Shown: positions 1-8,522 of the stretch, piece by piece
Layout: the number at the start of each line of letters is the position of its first letter
How positions within the stretch are numbered: the first letter of the stretch is position 1
Assembly (NCBI RefSeq): GCF_026167525.1
Contig: NZ_CP110679.1
Span: forward strand, 1-64,000
Length of the DNA: 64,000 nt
Direction of reading: 5' to 3'
Origin: Sphingomonas sp. M1-B02
GTDB lineage: Bacteria; Pseudomonadota; Alphaproteobacteria; Sphingomonadales; Sphingomonadaceae
Position numbers and translations under genes: made by a program
Notes under the pieces: model-generated
What the model saw: only the letters and a program-made list of their open reading frames with translations
Told to the model about the DNA's origin: nothing
Databases searched by the model: none

Positions 1-100
1 TGCGCGCCAGTCCGGGGGCATAGTCCGGCCGCGGAGAGCCTTTGGGTCTGGATGGTATGACGCGCGAGAGTCACTCGATTCTCGCCGGGGAGAGACGTGC

Positions 101-1465
101 GTGAGCCAGGCGAAGATGTTGGAGCGGATCGATATGGAGGCAGTCACCAAGGCGTGGACGCATGTGCGGGGCAATCTGCGCCGCTCGGCGGGCCAGCGCC
201 TGTTCGACCAGTGGCTGAAGCCTGTCGTTCTGATCGAGGATTCGACCGTCGACGCCGTGCGGCTGGGGCTGCCTTCCGCCTTCATGACGCAGTGGGTGCG
301 CAACCATTATTCCGAGCGGATGCTGCTCGAATTCCGCGCGGTGCTGCCCGACGTGCAGAGCGTCACGATCGAGACGCTGAGCGAGGAGCCCAAGCGCGTG
401 CTCACGGCCGAGCCCACCGCTCCGGCGATTACGCCCGGCGAGCGACCCTTGTTCGATCCGCGCTTCACCTTCGATCGATTCGTGATCGACACGACCAACC
501 GCGTCGCCTGCAACGCGGCGATGGCGGTGGCCGAGCCCGGCCCGCCGCGGTTCAGCCCGCTCTATCTCCATTCGGGCACCGGCCAGGGCAAGACGCATCT
601 GATGCACGCGCTGGGCCAGGCGTTCCTCGAGGCCAATCCGCAGGCGACCGCGATCTACGTCACCGCCGAGCGCTTCATGTTCGATTTCGTCCAGGCGCTG
701 CGCAACAAGGACACGCATGCGTTCAAGACCCGGCTGCGCTCGGTCGACCTGCTGATGATCGACGACCTCCAGTTCATCGGCGGCAAGGATGCGACGCAGG
801 AGGAGTTTTTCCACACGGTCAACGAGTTCATGTCGTCGGGCAAACGGCTGGTGATCGCCGCCGATCGTGCCCCGCAGGCACTCGAAGGCTTCGAGCCGCG
901 GCTGGCCGGACGGCTCGGCTCGGGGCTGGTGGCCGACATCAAGCCCGCCGAGCTCGAGCTGCGCCGCGCGATCGTCGAGCGCAAGCTGGAGGACATGCCC
1001 GCGGTGGACATGCCCGCCGAGGTGATCGACCTGCTCGCGGCGCGGATCACGTCGAACGTGCGCGAGCTGGAAGGCGCGCTCAACCGGCTGGTGGCCTATG
1101 CCAATCTGTCGAACGAGACGATCACGATCGACTTCGCGACGGTGACGCTGGGCGAAGTGCTGCGCAGCGCGCAGCGCCGGATCACGATCGACGAGATCCA
1201 GCGCGCGGTCTCGGCGCATTTCGAAGTCAAGCAGATCGACCTGATCTCCGAGCGCCGCGCCGTGGCGATCGCCCGCCCGCGCCAGATTGCCATGTATCTC
1301 GCCAAGCGGCTGACGACTCGCTCGCTGCCCGAGATCGGCCGCAAGTTCGGCAATCGCGACCATTCGACGGTGATCCACGCGGTCAAGCGGATCGAGGATC
1401 TGCGCGGCAAGGATGTCGAGATCGACGGCGCGGTACGCAGCCTGATGCGCACGCTGGAGGGCTGA
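101..1465 (+). CDS. dnaA: chromosomal replication initiator protein DnaA
   Basis: 454-aa initiator that binds DnaA boxes at the origin and melts the duplex in an ATP-dependent way. The AAA+ core shows Walker A GTGQGKT (residues 159-165) and Walker B LLMIDDLQF. The C-terminal domain IV carries the DnaA signature around RKFGNRDHSTVIHAVKRI. The N-terminal domain (SAGQRLFDQWLKPV) matches domain I. Start is GTG at 101 behind a GGGGAGAG ribosome site. Length is normal for alphaproteobacteria. No dnaN or recF follows; the gene stands alone, as is common in sphingomonads. No DnaA-box cluster is evident beside it, so the origin is probably elsewhere. Confidence 0.97.
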   Translation: MSQAKMLERIDMEAVTKAWTHVRGNLRRSAGQRLFDQWLKPVVLIEDSTVDAVRLGLPSAFMTQWVRNHYSERMLLEFRAVLPDVQSVTIETLSEEPKRVLTAEPTAPAITPGERPLFDPRFTFDRFVIDTTNRVACNAAMAVAEPGPPRFSPLYLHSGTGQGKTHLMHALGQAFLEANPQATAIYVTAERFMFDFVQALRNKDTHAFKTRLRSVDLLMIDDLQFIGGKDATQEEFFHTVNEFMSSGKRLVIAADRAPQALEGFEPRLAGRLGSGLVADIKPAELELRRAIVERKLEDMPAVDMPAEVIDLLAARITSNVRELEGALNRLVAYANLSNETITIDFATVTLGEVLRSAQRRITIDEIQRAVSAHFEVKQIDLISERRAVAIARPRQIAMYLAKRLTTRSLPEIGRKFGNRDHSTVIHAVKRIEDLRGKDVEIDGAVRSLMRTLEG

Positions 1466-1763
1466 TGACGGATTCGCACCCCCACGGGGTGTGCGGCGGG
1501 GTGGAGGAGACGAGAGCGGGGCAACGCTGACTGGTCACGCCTCCACCCTGGAAATTGTTGGGCGCTGTTGTGCTTGGATTCCCACTTTTCGCGTGTTTTG
1601 TGGAAGTAAATTGCTGGGTTCGGCAATGTTGTTGCGTGGGGTGTTGGCTGGGATCGGACGAGTCAAAGAGCGGCGGCGCCTGGCGCTGCGGCTGACGAGT
1701 GGAGCCGATGAAGTCCTACATTGCAAGTGGGGGGATTCCGGCGACAGCAATTCGGGTGAACGG
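1466..1763. other. intergenic region after dnaA
   Basis: About 300 bp without a supportable gene. A short GC-rich hairpin (CACCCC / GGGGTG, about 1480-1495) just after dnaA could act as its terminator but has no T-tract. The only long open frame here has no family resemblance and runs into the downstream repeat. One loose DnaA-box-like sequence (TTTGTGGAAG) is seen, not a cluster. Confidence 0.4.
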
Positions 1764-2171
1764 TCACCGTCGCGGGTTACGGGCTCTCCCCTCCCTGGAA
1801 GGGAGGGGTTGGGGGTGGGTGCCGCCGAGGCACTCGGCGGCTCCCGACAGAATGTGCAGAACGGCACCGTCGGGATTGGCCAGGACCTCTGAATTCCACA
1901 TTCGGATAATCTGCCAGCCCAAGCCTTCGAGAAAGCGCGTGCGGCGATCATCGGCGGCGATGCTTTCGAGATGCTGGCTGCCATCGAACTCGACGCCGAA
2001 CTTCGCGGTGCGGCAGGCAAGGTCGATGATGAAGGGCGCGACGATCACTTGGCGTGTGAAGGACGGTCGGTAGCGCGAAATCCGGCGCCAGACCGCAAGC
2101 TCCGCTGGTGTCGGATTGTTGCGCAGTTCGCGTGCCCGCCGGGTCAGTTCGGGATCGATGCGGTGCCCCAT
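1764..2171 (-). CDS. DUF559 (Vsr-like) putative endonuclease
   Basis: 135-aa protein of the DUF559 family, a PD-(D/E)XK-like fold related to very-short-patch repair endonucleases. Family-typical stretches are ELRNNPTPAE near the N-terminus, VIVAPFIIDLAC, then EFDGSQH with the expected acidic residues, and LGWQIIRMWNSEVL. Target and biological role are unknown. The last about 20 codons (THPQPLPSREG) are encoded by the dispersed repeat at 1788-1841, so the C-terminus has been rewritten by a repeat. A second copy in opposite orientation lies just upstream of the start. The gene thus sits inside an inverted repeat pair. Confidence 0.85.
   Translation of the reverse strand: MGHRIDPELTRRARELRNNPTPAELAVWRRISRYRPSFTRQVIVAPFIIDLACRTAKFGVEFDGSQHLESIAADDRRTRFLEGLGWQIIRMWNSEVLANPDGAVLHILSGAAECLGGTHPQPLPSREGRARNPRR
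1788..1841 (+). repeat. REP-like palindromic repeat, family A (left copy around DUF559 gene)
   Basis: Contains CCCCTCCCT-GGA-AGGGAGGGG, then TTGGGGGTGGGT, then a second stem (GCCGCCGAG / CTCGGCGGC). The same module recurs at 2185-2240 (inverted), 8636 and 8750 (inverted pair). It overlaps the 3' end of the DUF559 gene. Confidence 0.8.
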
Positions 2172-2184
2172 ATCGAGAGCTTAG

Positions 2185-2240
2185 GATGGCTCGCTGCGCT
2201 CGCCAACCCACCCCCAACCCCTCCCTTTCAGGGAGGGGAG
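2185..2240 (-). repeat. REP-like palindromic repeat, family A (right copy around DUF559 gene)
   Basis: Read on the minus strand this is CTCCCCTCCCT-GAA-AGGGAGGGG followed by TTGGGGGTGGGT and a short GGCGAGC/GCTCGCC-type palindrome. It is the inverted counterpart of 1788-1841, and the two copies point towards each other across the DUF559 gene. Confidence 0.8.
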
Positions 2241-2273
2241 AAGTCAAGGAAGGGAGAGGGATTTTTTGGGCGC

Positions 2274-3098
2274 TTACCCGCAGCCCTTCCCCGTCTTCCG
2301 CGCAGCCCAGGCCATTGCGCCGTCGACCAGCTTGAGGTGGGCCGGGTCGCGCCAGGTTTCGGGATTGTGGCCTAGCGCCGAGTAGAAGATCCGGGCCTTC
2401 CCCTCGCAGCGCCACCAGATCAGCGCGTGGCGGTCGCCCATGCGGTGCCTGGGCTCGAGCCGCATGCCGGTCTCGTCCAGGCGGGCGAGGATGCGGGCGT
2501 CGGGGCGGACGGGCTGGCCGTAGGCGTAATATTCCTCGGTCCAGCGCCAGCGCGGGGGCAAGTGGCGGGTGGCGGGGTGGCTGCGGTCTTCGACGATCAG
2601 GTCGGCGGTCTGGAACTGGTCGGCGCCGTTCGGATGCCCGGCATAGCCGCCATAGCCCAGCAACGCCTGATACCAGGCCGGGTGGCTGCCGTCGCCGGCG
2701 GCGTGGAGGCCGACGAAGCCGCGGCCGCGGGCAATATAGGCGCGGAAGGCGTCGCGCTGGGCGGGCGTGAGCATGTCGCCGCTGGCGCTGGCGAAGACGA
2801 TCAGGTCGAAGCGAGCGAGCTGGGCCGGATTGAACAATGCGGCATTCTCGGTGGCATAGACGCTCCAGCCACGCGCCTTGGCGAGGCGGGTGACCGCACC
2901 GACGGCGTCGGGGATGCTGGCGTGGCGATAGCCGTTGGTCTTGCTGAAGATCAGGACCGAGGGGCGGCGCAGTGCGGGGAGCTTCGGGGCGACGCTGTCG
3001 AAGGTGGGGGTGGGGCGGCGCGGGTCGGGGGCGGTTTGGGGCAGGGGGGCCAGTCCGAGCAGGGCTGGAATTGCGGCGAACCTGAGTATCTGCATCAT
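2274..3098 (-). CDS. ThuA-like domain protein, exported
   Basis: 274-aa protein with an N-terminal signal peptide (MMQILRFAAIPALLGLAPL) and a ThuA-like, glutamine-amidotransferase-fold domain. Visible landmarks are VLIFSKTNGYRHASI, FDLIVFASASGDMLT, GFVGLHAAGD and the ending ARIFYSALGHNPETW. Family members are linked to trehalose utilisation or to glycosyl hydrolase modules, but the reaction is not established, and no sugar-utilisation neighbours are present here. The gene is probably a single unit. Its 3' end lies next to the family A repeat. Confidence 0.88.
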   Translation of the reverse strand: MMQILRFAAIPALLGLAPLPQTAPDPRRPTPTFDSVAPKLPALRRPSVLIFSKTNGYRHASIPDAVGAVTRLAKARGWSVYATENAALFNPAQLARFDLIVFASASGDMLTPAQRDAFRAYIARGRGFVGLHAAGDGSHPAWYQALLGYGGYAGHPNGADQFQTADLIVEDRSHPATRHLPPRWRWTEEYYAYGQPVRPDARILARLDETGMRLEPRHRMGDRHALIWWRCEGKARIFYSALGHNPETWRDPAHLKLVDGAMAWAARKTGKGCG

Positions 3099-3172
3099 TC
3101 CCTCTCCTTGTTTTCCTGCCCACCCTGACCCTTCCCGCCCCCGAAGGCGCCGGTAGGGTGAGGGTGGATGTT

Positions 3173-4168
3173 CTACACCTGCAGCCCGACCGCCTTCTGC
3201 GCCGCGAGCAGGGTGGGGGCGGCGAGGGCGTTGGCGCGGGCGGCGCCCCTGGCGAGCTGGGCGCCGACTTCGGCGCGATCGTCTAGGAGGCGGGTCAGCC
3301 GGTCGCGGACCGGGGCGAGCACCGACACGGCGAGGTCGGCGAGCGCAGGCTTCAGCGCGCCGAAGCCCTTGCCGGCAAATTCCTCGACCACCGATTGCGG
3401 GGTGCGTTCGGACAGCGCGGCGAAGATCGTCACGAGATTGCGCGCCTCGGGACGCTCGGCAAGCGCATCGAAGCTGTCGGGAAGCAGATCGGCGTCCGAC
3501 TTGGACTTCTTGAACTTGGCGGCGATGGTGTCGTCATCGTCGATCAGGTTGATGCGGCTCATGTCCGAGGGGTCGGACTTGGACATTTTCGCGGTGCCGT
3601 CGCGCAGGCTCATGATCCGCGGCGCGGCCTGGCTGATCAACGGCTCGGGCAGCGGGAAGAGATCGACCTCGAAATCGGTGTTGAACTTGGTCGCGATGTC
3701 GCGGGCGAGTTCGAGATGCTGCTTCTGGTCCTCGCCGACCGGAACGTGCGTCGCCTGGTAGACCAGCACGTCGGCGGCCTGGAGCACCGGGTAGGTGAAC
3801 AGGCCTACGCTCGCGCCTTCGCGGTTCTTGCCGGCCTTGTCCTTCCACTGGGTCATGCGGTTGAGCCAGCCCATCCGGGCGGTGCCCTGGAGGATCCAGC
3901 ACAATTCGGCATGGGCGGGGACGCGTGCCTGGTTGAACAGGATCGCGCGATCGTCGATCCCCGCGGCCATTAGCATGGCGGCCATCTCGATCGTCGAATT
4001 GGCGAGTTCCCGGGGGGACACGTTGCCGGTGAGCGCGTGGAGGTCCGCGAGAAAGAACAGGCACTCCCCCTGCTCCTGCATCGCCACCCATTGCTTGATC
4101 GCGCCGAGATAATTGCCGAGGTGGAGATTGCCGGTGGTCTGGATTCCGGAGACGACTCGCATGTTCAT
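3173..4168 (-). CDS. trpS: tryptophan--tRNA ligase
   Basis: 331-aa class I aminoacyl-tRNA synthetase that charges tRNA-Trp. The HIGH-equivalent is TTGNLHLGNY near the N-terminus and the KMSKS loop is AKMSKSDPS near residue 195. Length is normal. The start codon overlaps the murJ stop by 4 nt (ATGA), so trpS is the second gene of a murJ-trpS operon, an order seen in many alphaproteobacteria. Confidence 0.97.
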   Translation of the reverse strand: MNMRVVSGIQTTGNLHLGNYLGAIKQWVAMQEQGECLFFLADLHALTGNVSPRELANSTIEMAAMLMAAGIDDRAILFNQARVPAHAELCWILQGTARMGWLNRMTQWKDKAGKNREGASVGLFTYPVLQAADVLVYQATHVPVGEDQKQHLELARDIATKFNTDFEVDLFPLPEPLISQAAPRIMSLRDGTAKMSKSDPSDMSRINLIDDDDTIAAKFKKSKSDADLLPDSFDALAERPEARNLVTIFAALSERTPQSVVEEFAGKGFGALKPALADLAVSVLAPVRDRLTRLLDDRAEVGAQLARGAARANALAAPTLLAAQKAVGLQV

Positions 4169-5748
4169 TCCTTGGGGTTTGCCGGCGCGCGGCGGCGCAG
4201 CAGCGCCTTGAGGTCGCTGAGGCGATAGGCGCGGGTGACGAAACAGGCCACGACATAGATCGCCCCGCCGGTCCCGACCAGCAATGCGAGCGCCGCGAGC
4301 CGCATCAGGAAGCTGCCGGTGAGATAGGGATCGAGCAGATGTTCGAGCCCGTAGAGCGCGGCGCCCATCAGGATCGCGGCCAGCAGCAGGCGGGGGATGC
4401 GATGGCGCAGCTGGGCGTCCGCGACGAAATGGCCGCGCTTGGCGAGGGCTAGATAGAGCAGGGTGACGTTGACCGCGGCGGCGATCGCGGTGGCGAGGGG
4501 CGGGCCGACATGCGCGATCAGCGGGATCAGCGCGAGATTGAGGACCAGGTTCACCCCGACCGAGATGGTGGCGAAGCGGACCGGGGTGCGCGTATCCTCG
4601 CGGGCGTAGAAGCCGGGGGTGAGCACCTTGATCAGCACATAAGCGGGCAGGCCGACCGAGAAGGCCGAGAGCGCCCAGGCGCAGCGGATGGTGTCCTCGG
4701 CGGTGAACTGGCCGTGCTGGAAGAGACCGCGGACGATCGGTTCGGATGCGACCAGGAAGGCGATCGTGGCGGGGAGGGTGAGGAAGAGCGCGAGCTCGAT
4801 GCCGCGATTCTGGGTCTCCATCGCCTCGGCCTCCTTGCCCGCGCCCAGCAGCCGCGAGACGGTGGGGAGGAGGATCGTGCCGAGGCCGATGCCGATGATG
4901 CCGAGGGGCAACTGGTTGAGCCGATCGGCATAATAGATGTAGGAGATCGAACCCTCGGCCAGCAGCGCGCCGGCGAGTGCTGTCGAGATGAGCAGGTTGA
5001 TCTGGACCGCGCCCGCGCCGGCGGCGGCGGGGAGGATCAGCTTCATCAGGCGGCGGACTTCGGGATCGAGCCGCGGCATGCGCAGTTTGAGCGAAAGGCC
5101 GGCGCGGCGGCAGGCGAAAGCGAGCCAGCCGAGCTGGAGCAGGCCGCCGACGGGCACCGCGATCGCCTGGGCGCGCGCGGTCTCATAAGGGTCGCCGTGG
5201 AAGAAGAGCAGGGCGCCGACCATCGCGACGTTGAGCAGGATGGGCGCCGCGGCGTTGATCCAGAATTTCTCGAGCGAGTTGAGCAGCCCGCCGAGCAAGG
5301 AGGCGAGGCTGATCAGCAGCAGATAGGGGATGGTGATCCGCGACAGGCTGACCGCGAAGGCGAACTGATCGGGGGTGGGGTTCTGCTTCGCGAAGCCGCC
5401 CGAGAGCGCGAAGGTGATCGGCCAGGCGGCGGCGAGCATCACCGCGGTGAAGAGCAGGAGGAAGGCGAACAGTACCGCCAGCGCGCGCTCGGCGAAGGCG
5501 AGGCCGGGGGCGAGATCGCCGCCATGTTCGCCGACCTTGCGGTTGAACATGGGGATGAAGGCCGAGGCGAAAGCGCCCTCGGCGAAGAAGGCGCGGAACA
5601 TGTTGGGGAGGCGGAAGGCGACGAGGAAGGCGTCGGAGGCGAAGCCCGCGCCGACGAAGGTTGCCTGGAGCGAATCGCGGACGAGCGCGAGGACGCGGCT
5701 GGCGAGGGTGAGGCCGCCGACCGAGCCGAGGGTACGGGCGAGTTTCAT
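4165..5748 (-). CDS. murJ: lipid II flippase MurJ (MviN)
   Basis: 527-aa polytopic inner-membrane protein of the MOP superfamily that flips lipid II for peptidoglycan synthesis. The N-terminal family signature is SVGGLTLASRVLALVRD, followed by FRAFFAEGAFASAFIP. There are about 14 hydrophobic segments. The chosen start is the ATG at 5748 (MKLARTLGS). A longer reading frame begins 12 codons upstream, but those codons come from the dispersed repeat at 5758-5870 and are not part of the protein. It is followed by the overlapping trpS. Confidence 0.96.
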   Translation of the reverse strand: MKLARTLGSVGGLTLASRVLALVRDSLQATFVGAGFASDAFLVAFRLPNMFRAFFAEGAFASAFIPMFNRKVGEHGGDLAPGLAFAERALAVLFAFLLLFTAVMLAAAWPITFALSGGFAKQNPTPDQFAFAVSLSRITIPYLLLISLASLLGGLLNSLEKFWINAAAPILLNVAMVGALLFFHGDPYETARAQAIAVPVGGLLQLGWLAFACRRAGLSLKLRMPRLDPEVRRLMKLILPAAAGAGAVQINLLISTALAGALLAEGSISYIYYADRLNQLPLGIIGIGLGTILLPTVSRLLGAGKEAEAMETQNRGIELALFLTLPATIAFLVASEPIVRGLFQHGQFTAEDTIRCAWALSAFSVGLPAYVLIKVLTPGFYAREDTRTPVRFATISVGVNLVLNLALIPLIAHVGPPLATAIAAAVNVTLLYLALAKRGHFVADAQLRHRIPRLLLAAILMGAALYGLEHLLDPYLTGSFLMRLAALALLVGTGGAIYVVACFVTRAYRLSDLKALLRRRAPANPKE

Positions 5749-5757
5749 GCCGCTATC

Positions 5758-5870
5758 GTCATCCCCGCGATAGCGGGGACCCATCTCGTGCAGAAGCCAG
5801 GAGGGATTACGGCTGTCGTCTTTGTCGAGCCTCCGGGAGATGGGCCCCCGCGTTCGCGGGGGTGACGGTC
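5758..5870. repeat. inverted pair of REP-like repeats, family B
   Basis: Left module (5758-5787) is GTCATCCCCGCGATAGCGGGG followed by ACCCATCTC. The right module (5835-5870) is the inverse, GAGATGGGCCCCCGCG then TTCGCGGGGGTGACG. This is a doublet separated by about 48 bp. A second doublet of the same family is at 16151-16259. It lies between murJ and secB. Confidence 0.85.
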
Positions 5871-5903
5871 AGGTGTCACGATGCCCGATCCCCCGAGACT
5901 AGG

Positions 5904-6413
5904 TCAGGCGTGGCCGACAGGCTCGCCCTGCTGCTCGAGCGCCGCCTGGGCGCGCTGCTGGACGTAGATGCCGGTGAAGTCGATCGGCTCGAGCATCAGG
6001 GGCGGGAAGCCGCCGTCGCGCACGGTGTCGGAGATGACGCGGCGGGCGAAGGGGAAGAGGATGCGCGGCGCTTCGCCGAGGAGGAACGCTTCCATCTGCT
6101 CGGCAGGCACGTTGCGGAGCGCGAACAGGCCGGCATAGGACAGGTCGACCAGGAAGGCGGTCTGCTCTTCGGCCTGCGCCTTGATCTCGATCTTGAGGAC
6201 GACTTCATAGACGTCCTCGCCGACCTGGCCCGAGCCGATGTTGAACTGGACGTCGATCGCGGGGGCTGCCTGCTGCTGATAGATTGCCGGCGCGTTCGGA
6301 TTCTCGAACGACAGATCCTTCACATATTGCGACAGCACGCCGACTGCGGGACCGGTGTCTTCGCCATTGGCTGCGGGCTCGGCCGAAGCGGCGCCCGTGT
6401 CGATCTCGTCCAT
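5904..6413 (-). CDS. secB: protein-export chaperone SecB
   Basis: 169-aa cytoplasmic chaperone that holds preproteins unfolded and hands them to SecA. Recognisable SecB segments are VKDLSFENPNAP, DVQFNIGSGQV, YEVVLKIEIKA and RRVISDTVRDGGFPPLMLEPIDF. The acidic N-terminal extension (about 25 residues) and length fit alphaproteobacterial SecB. The gene is divergent from the Tim44-like gene, with about 160 bp between them. Confidence 0.96.
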   Translation of the reverse strand: MDEIDTGAASAEPAANGEDTGPAVGVLSQYVKDLSFENPNAPAIYQQQAAPAIDVQFNIGSGQVGEDVYEVVLKIEIKAQAEEQTAFLVDLSYAGLFALRNVPAEQMEAFLLGEAPRILFPFARRVISDTVRDGGFPPLMLEPIDFTGIYVQQRAQAALEQQGEPVGHA

Positions 6414-6576
6414 CGATATTTCCTCATTGCCGGATAGTTTCGCGTTTGCGACGCGTTGGGTTCGGGTGGCCGGTTAGCAGGGGCACGACGGCAGTTCAAT
6501 CGGCGCCAGGCGGCGCCATTTGAAACCCGGCGCGCGAAAGCCTATGTAGGCTGGTGATAGTGGCTTCGGAGGCTCA

Positions 6577-7221
6577 GTGCTCTACGTAATCCTGTTCGCG
6601 ATGGTCGCCGGTTTCCTGGCGCTTCGACTCTACTCGGTGCTCGGCAAGCGCACCGGGCATGAGCAGGCGTTGCCGAAGCCTGCCGAGGAACGGGTGGGCA
6701 TGGCCGCAGTGCCGCGCACGATCGACGTGACGCCCGAAGTGCGCGATAGCGCCGACCGTCCGATCGAGGCAGGCGCCGAGAGCGGGCTGCGCGCCGTGGT
6801 CGCCGCGGATTCGAGCTTCGATGTCGGGCAATTCGTCGAGGGCGCGAAGTCGGCCTACCGGATGATCCTCGAAGCCTATTGGAAGGGCGACGAAGAGACG
6901 CTGAGCTGGCTGGTCGAGGACGATGTCCGCAGCGGCTTCGCCGAGGCGATCGCCGCGCGGCGCGAGGCCGGGCATGTGTTGGAGAACCGGCTGGTGTCGA
7001 TCGAGCGCGCGGTCATTTCCGACGCATCGGTCGAGGGCAAACAGGCGCGGATCACGGTGCGCTTCGACGCCGACATCGCGTCGGTTACGCGCGATCAGGA
7101 CGGCACGCTGGTCGCCGGGTCGACCAGCGATGCGATCGAGACGCACGACGTGTGGACCTTCGCGCGCAAGCTGCGCAGCGACGATCCGAACTGGAAGCTG
7201 ATCGAAACCGACGAAGCCTGA
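6577..7221 (+). CDS. Tim44/TimA-family membrane protein
   Basis: 214-aa protein with one N-terminal membrane anchor (VILFAMVAGFLALRLYSVLG) and a Tim44-like C-terminal domain (FVEGAKSAYRMILEAYWKGD, then VSIERAVISDASVEGKQARITVRF). Alphaproteobacterial members are homologues of the mitochondrial import motor subunit Tim44, and the bacterial role is not settled. Start is GTG at 6577. It lies divergent from secB and 11 nt upstream of mltA, suggesting a Tim44-like / mltA / smr operon concerned with the envelope. Confidence 0.88.
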   Translation: MLYVILFAMVAGFLALRLYSVLGKRTGHEQALPKPAEERVGMAAVPRTIDVTPEVRDSADRPIEAGAESGLRAVVAADSSFDVGQFVEGAKSAYRMILEAYWKGDEETLSWLVEDDVRSGFAEAIAARREAGHVLENRLVSIERAVISDASVEGKQARITVRFDADIASVTRDQDGTLVAGSTSDAIETHDVWTFARKLRSDDPNWKLIETDEA

Positions 7222-7232
7222 GGGGTAGTTTG

Positions 7233-8522
7233 ATGCGATTGTGGGGGGCAGTCGCGCTTGCGGCTCTTTTGAGCGCGTGCTCGGGCGGAATCGTGCCCGA
7301 ATCCGCCGGCTCCGGACCGGCGCCGGTGCGCGAGACGCGTGCGCCGAGTCGGGCTGCCGCCCCCCAGCCGAACATTCCCGTGCGCCAGCCGACTGCGGCC
7401 ACGCCGTTGCAGCCGATCCCGGCGCCGGCGACGCCCGCCGGCGTGACGACCGCGGCGCTTGCGGGCGTGATCGCGGGTCCGCCGATCGACAGCCTGCCGA
7501 TCACCGACGAAAGCGCCGCGCGTGCGTTGCTCGCATACCGCATCAGCTGCGGGTCGCTCCAGCGCCGGACCGATACGAGCGGGCTGACGCAGGGCAGCGA
7601 CTGGGCGGAATCGTGCCGCGCCGCCGCGAGCTGGCCGGAGCGCGATGCGCGGAGCTTCTTCATGCGCTATTTCGAGGCGGCGCAGATCGCCGACGGCAAG
7701 GCGTTCGCGACCGGCTATTACGAGCCCGAAATCCACGGTTCGCGCGATCGGCGGCCCGGATACGAAGTGCCGATCTATGGCCCGCCGAGCGACCTGGTCG
7801 AAGTCGATCTCGGCCTCTTTTCCGACGAAATGAAGGGCAAGCGGATCCGCGGCCGCGTCGAGGGCAAGGCGTTCGTGCCCTATTTCGACCGCGGCCAGAT
7901 CGACGAGGGCGCACTCAAGGGGCGCGCGCCGGTGATCGGCTATGCCGCCGATCCGGTCGAGATCTTCTTCCTCCAGGTCCAGGGTTCGGGGCGGCTGCGG
8001 CTGCCCGACGGCGATGTGATGCGGATCGGCTATGCCGGGCAGAACGGCCGCGACTATACCGGCATCGGCAAGCTGATGCGCGATCGCGGGCTGCTCGCGG
8101 CGGGGCAGGCTTCGATGCAGGGGATCATGGCCTATCTGCGCCAGAACCCCGAGGAAGGCCGCGCGATCATGCGCGAGAATAAGAGCTTCGTCTTCTTCAA
8201 GGAATTGACCGGCGCGGGGCCGCTGGGCGCGATGGGGCTGCCGGTGACCGGCTGGGGCAGCGTCGCGGTGGATCCCAAGTTCGTGCCGCTTGGCGCGCCG
8301 GCCTTCCTGTCGATGGACCGTACCGACGCCACCGGCCTGTGGATCGCGCAGGATACCGGCGGGGCGATCAAGGGATCGAACCGCTTCGACACCTTCTGGG
8401 GCGCGGGCGACGATGCGCGTGCGATTGCGGGCGGGATGTCGGCGCGCGGCGCGGCCTGGCTGCTGCTGCCACGCGGGGTGGTGGCGCGGCTGCAGACGGC
8501 GGTGCCCGCCCCGGCGCCGTGA
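7233..8522 (+). CDS. mltA: membrane-bound lytic murein transglycosylase A
   Basis: 429-aa outer-membrane lipoprotein that cleaves the MurNAc-GlcNAc bond of peptidoglycan with 1,6-anhydro formation. A lipobox is present (ALLSACSGG). The mature protein begins with a Pro/Ala-rich linker, then the MltA domain (ATGYYEPEIHGS, YGPPSDLVEVDLG) and the C-terminal 3D domain with the catalytic aspartate region AQDTGGAIKGSNRFD. Start is ATG 7233, 11 nt after the Tim44-like stop. The stop overlaps the smr start by 4 nt (GTGA). Confidence 0.95.
   Translation: MRLWGAVALAALLSACSGGIVPESAGSGPAPVRETRAPSRAAAPQPNIPVRQPTAATPLQPIPAPATPAGVTTAALAGVIAGPPIDSLPITDESAARALLAYRISCGSLQRRTDTSGLTQGSDWAESCRAAASWPERDARSFFMRYFEAAQIADGKAFATGYYEPEIHGSRDRRPGYEVPIYGPPSDLVEVDLGLFSDEMKGKRIRGRVEGKAFVPYFDRGQIDEGALKGRAPVIGYAADPVEIFFLQVQGSGRLRLPDGDVMRIGYAGQNGRDYTGIGKLMRDRGLLAAGQASMQGIMAYLRQNPEEGRAIMRENKSFVFFKELTGAGPLGAMGLPVTGWGSVAVDPKFVPLGAPAFLSMDRTDATGLWIAQDTGGAIKGSNRFDTFWGAGDDARAIAGGMSARGAAWLLLPRGVVARLQTAVPAPAP

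Noticed and set aside
1466..1763. Replication origin next to dnaA
   Set aside because: No cluster of DnaA boxes or AT-rich unwinding region; alphaproteobacterial origins often lie away from dnaA.
5749..5784. Extended murJ start 12 codons upstream
   Set aside because: The added codons are the dispersed repeat, and family homology begins at MKLARTLGS.
4510..5865. 451-aa open frame antisense to murJ
   Set aside because: Composition (Glu/Arg/Gly repeats) is that of a GC-rich antisense shadow; murJ on the other strand is unambiguous.
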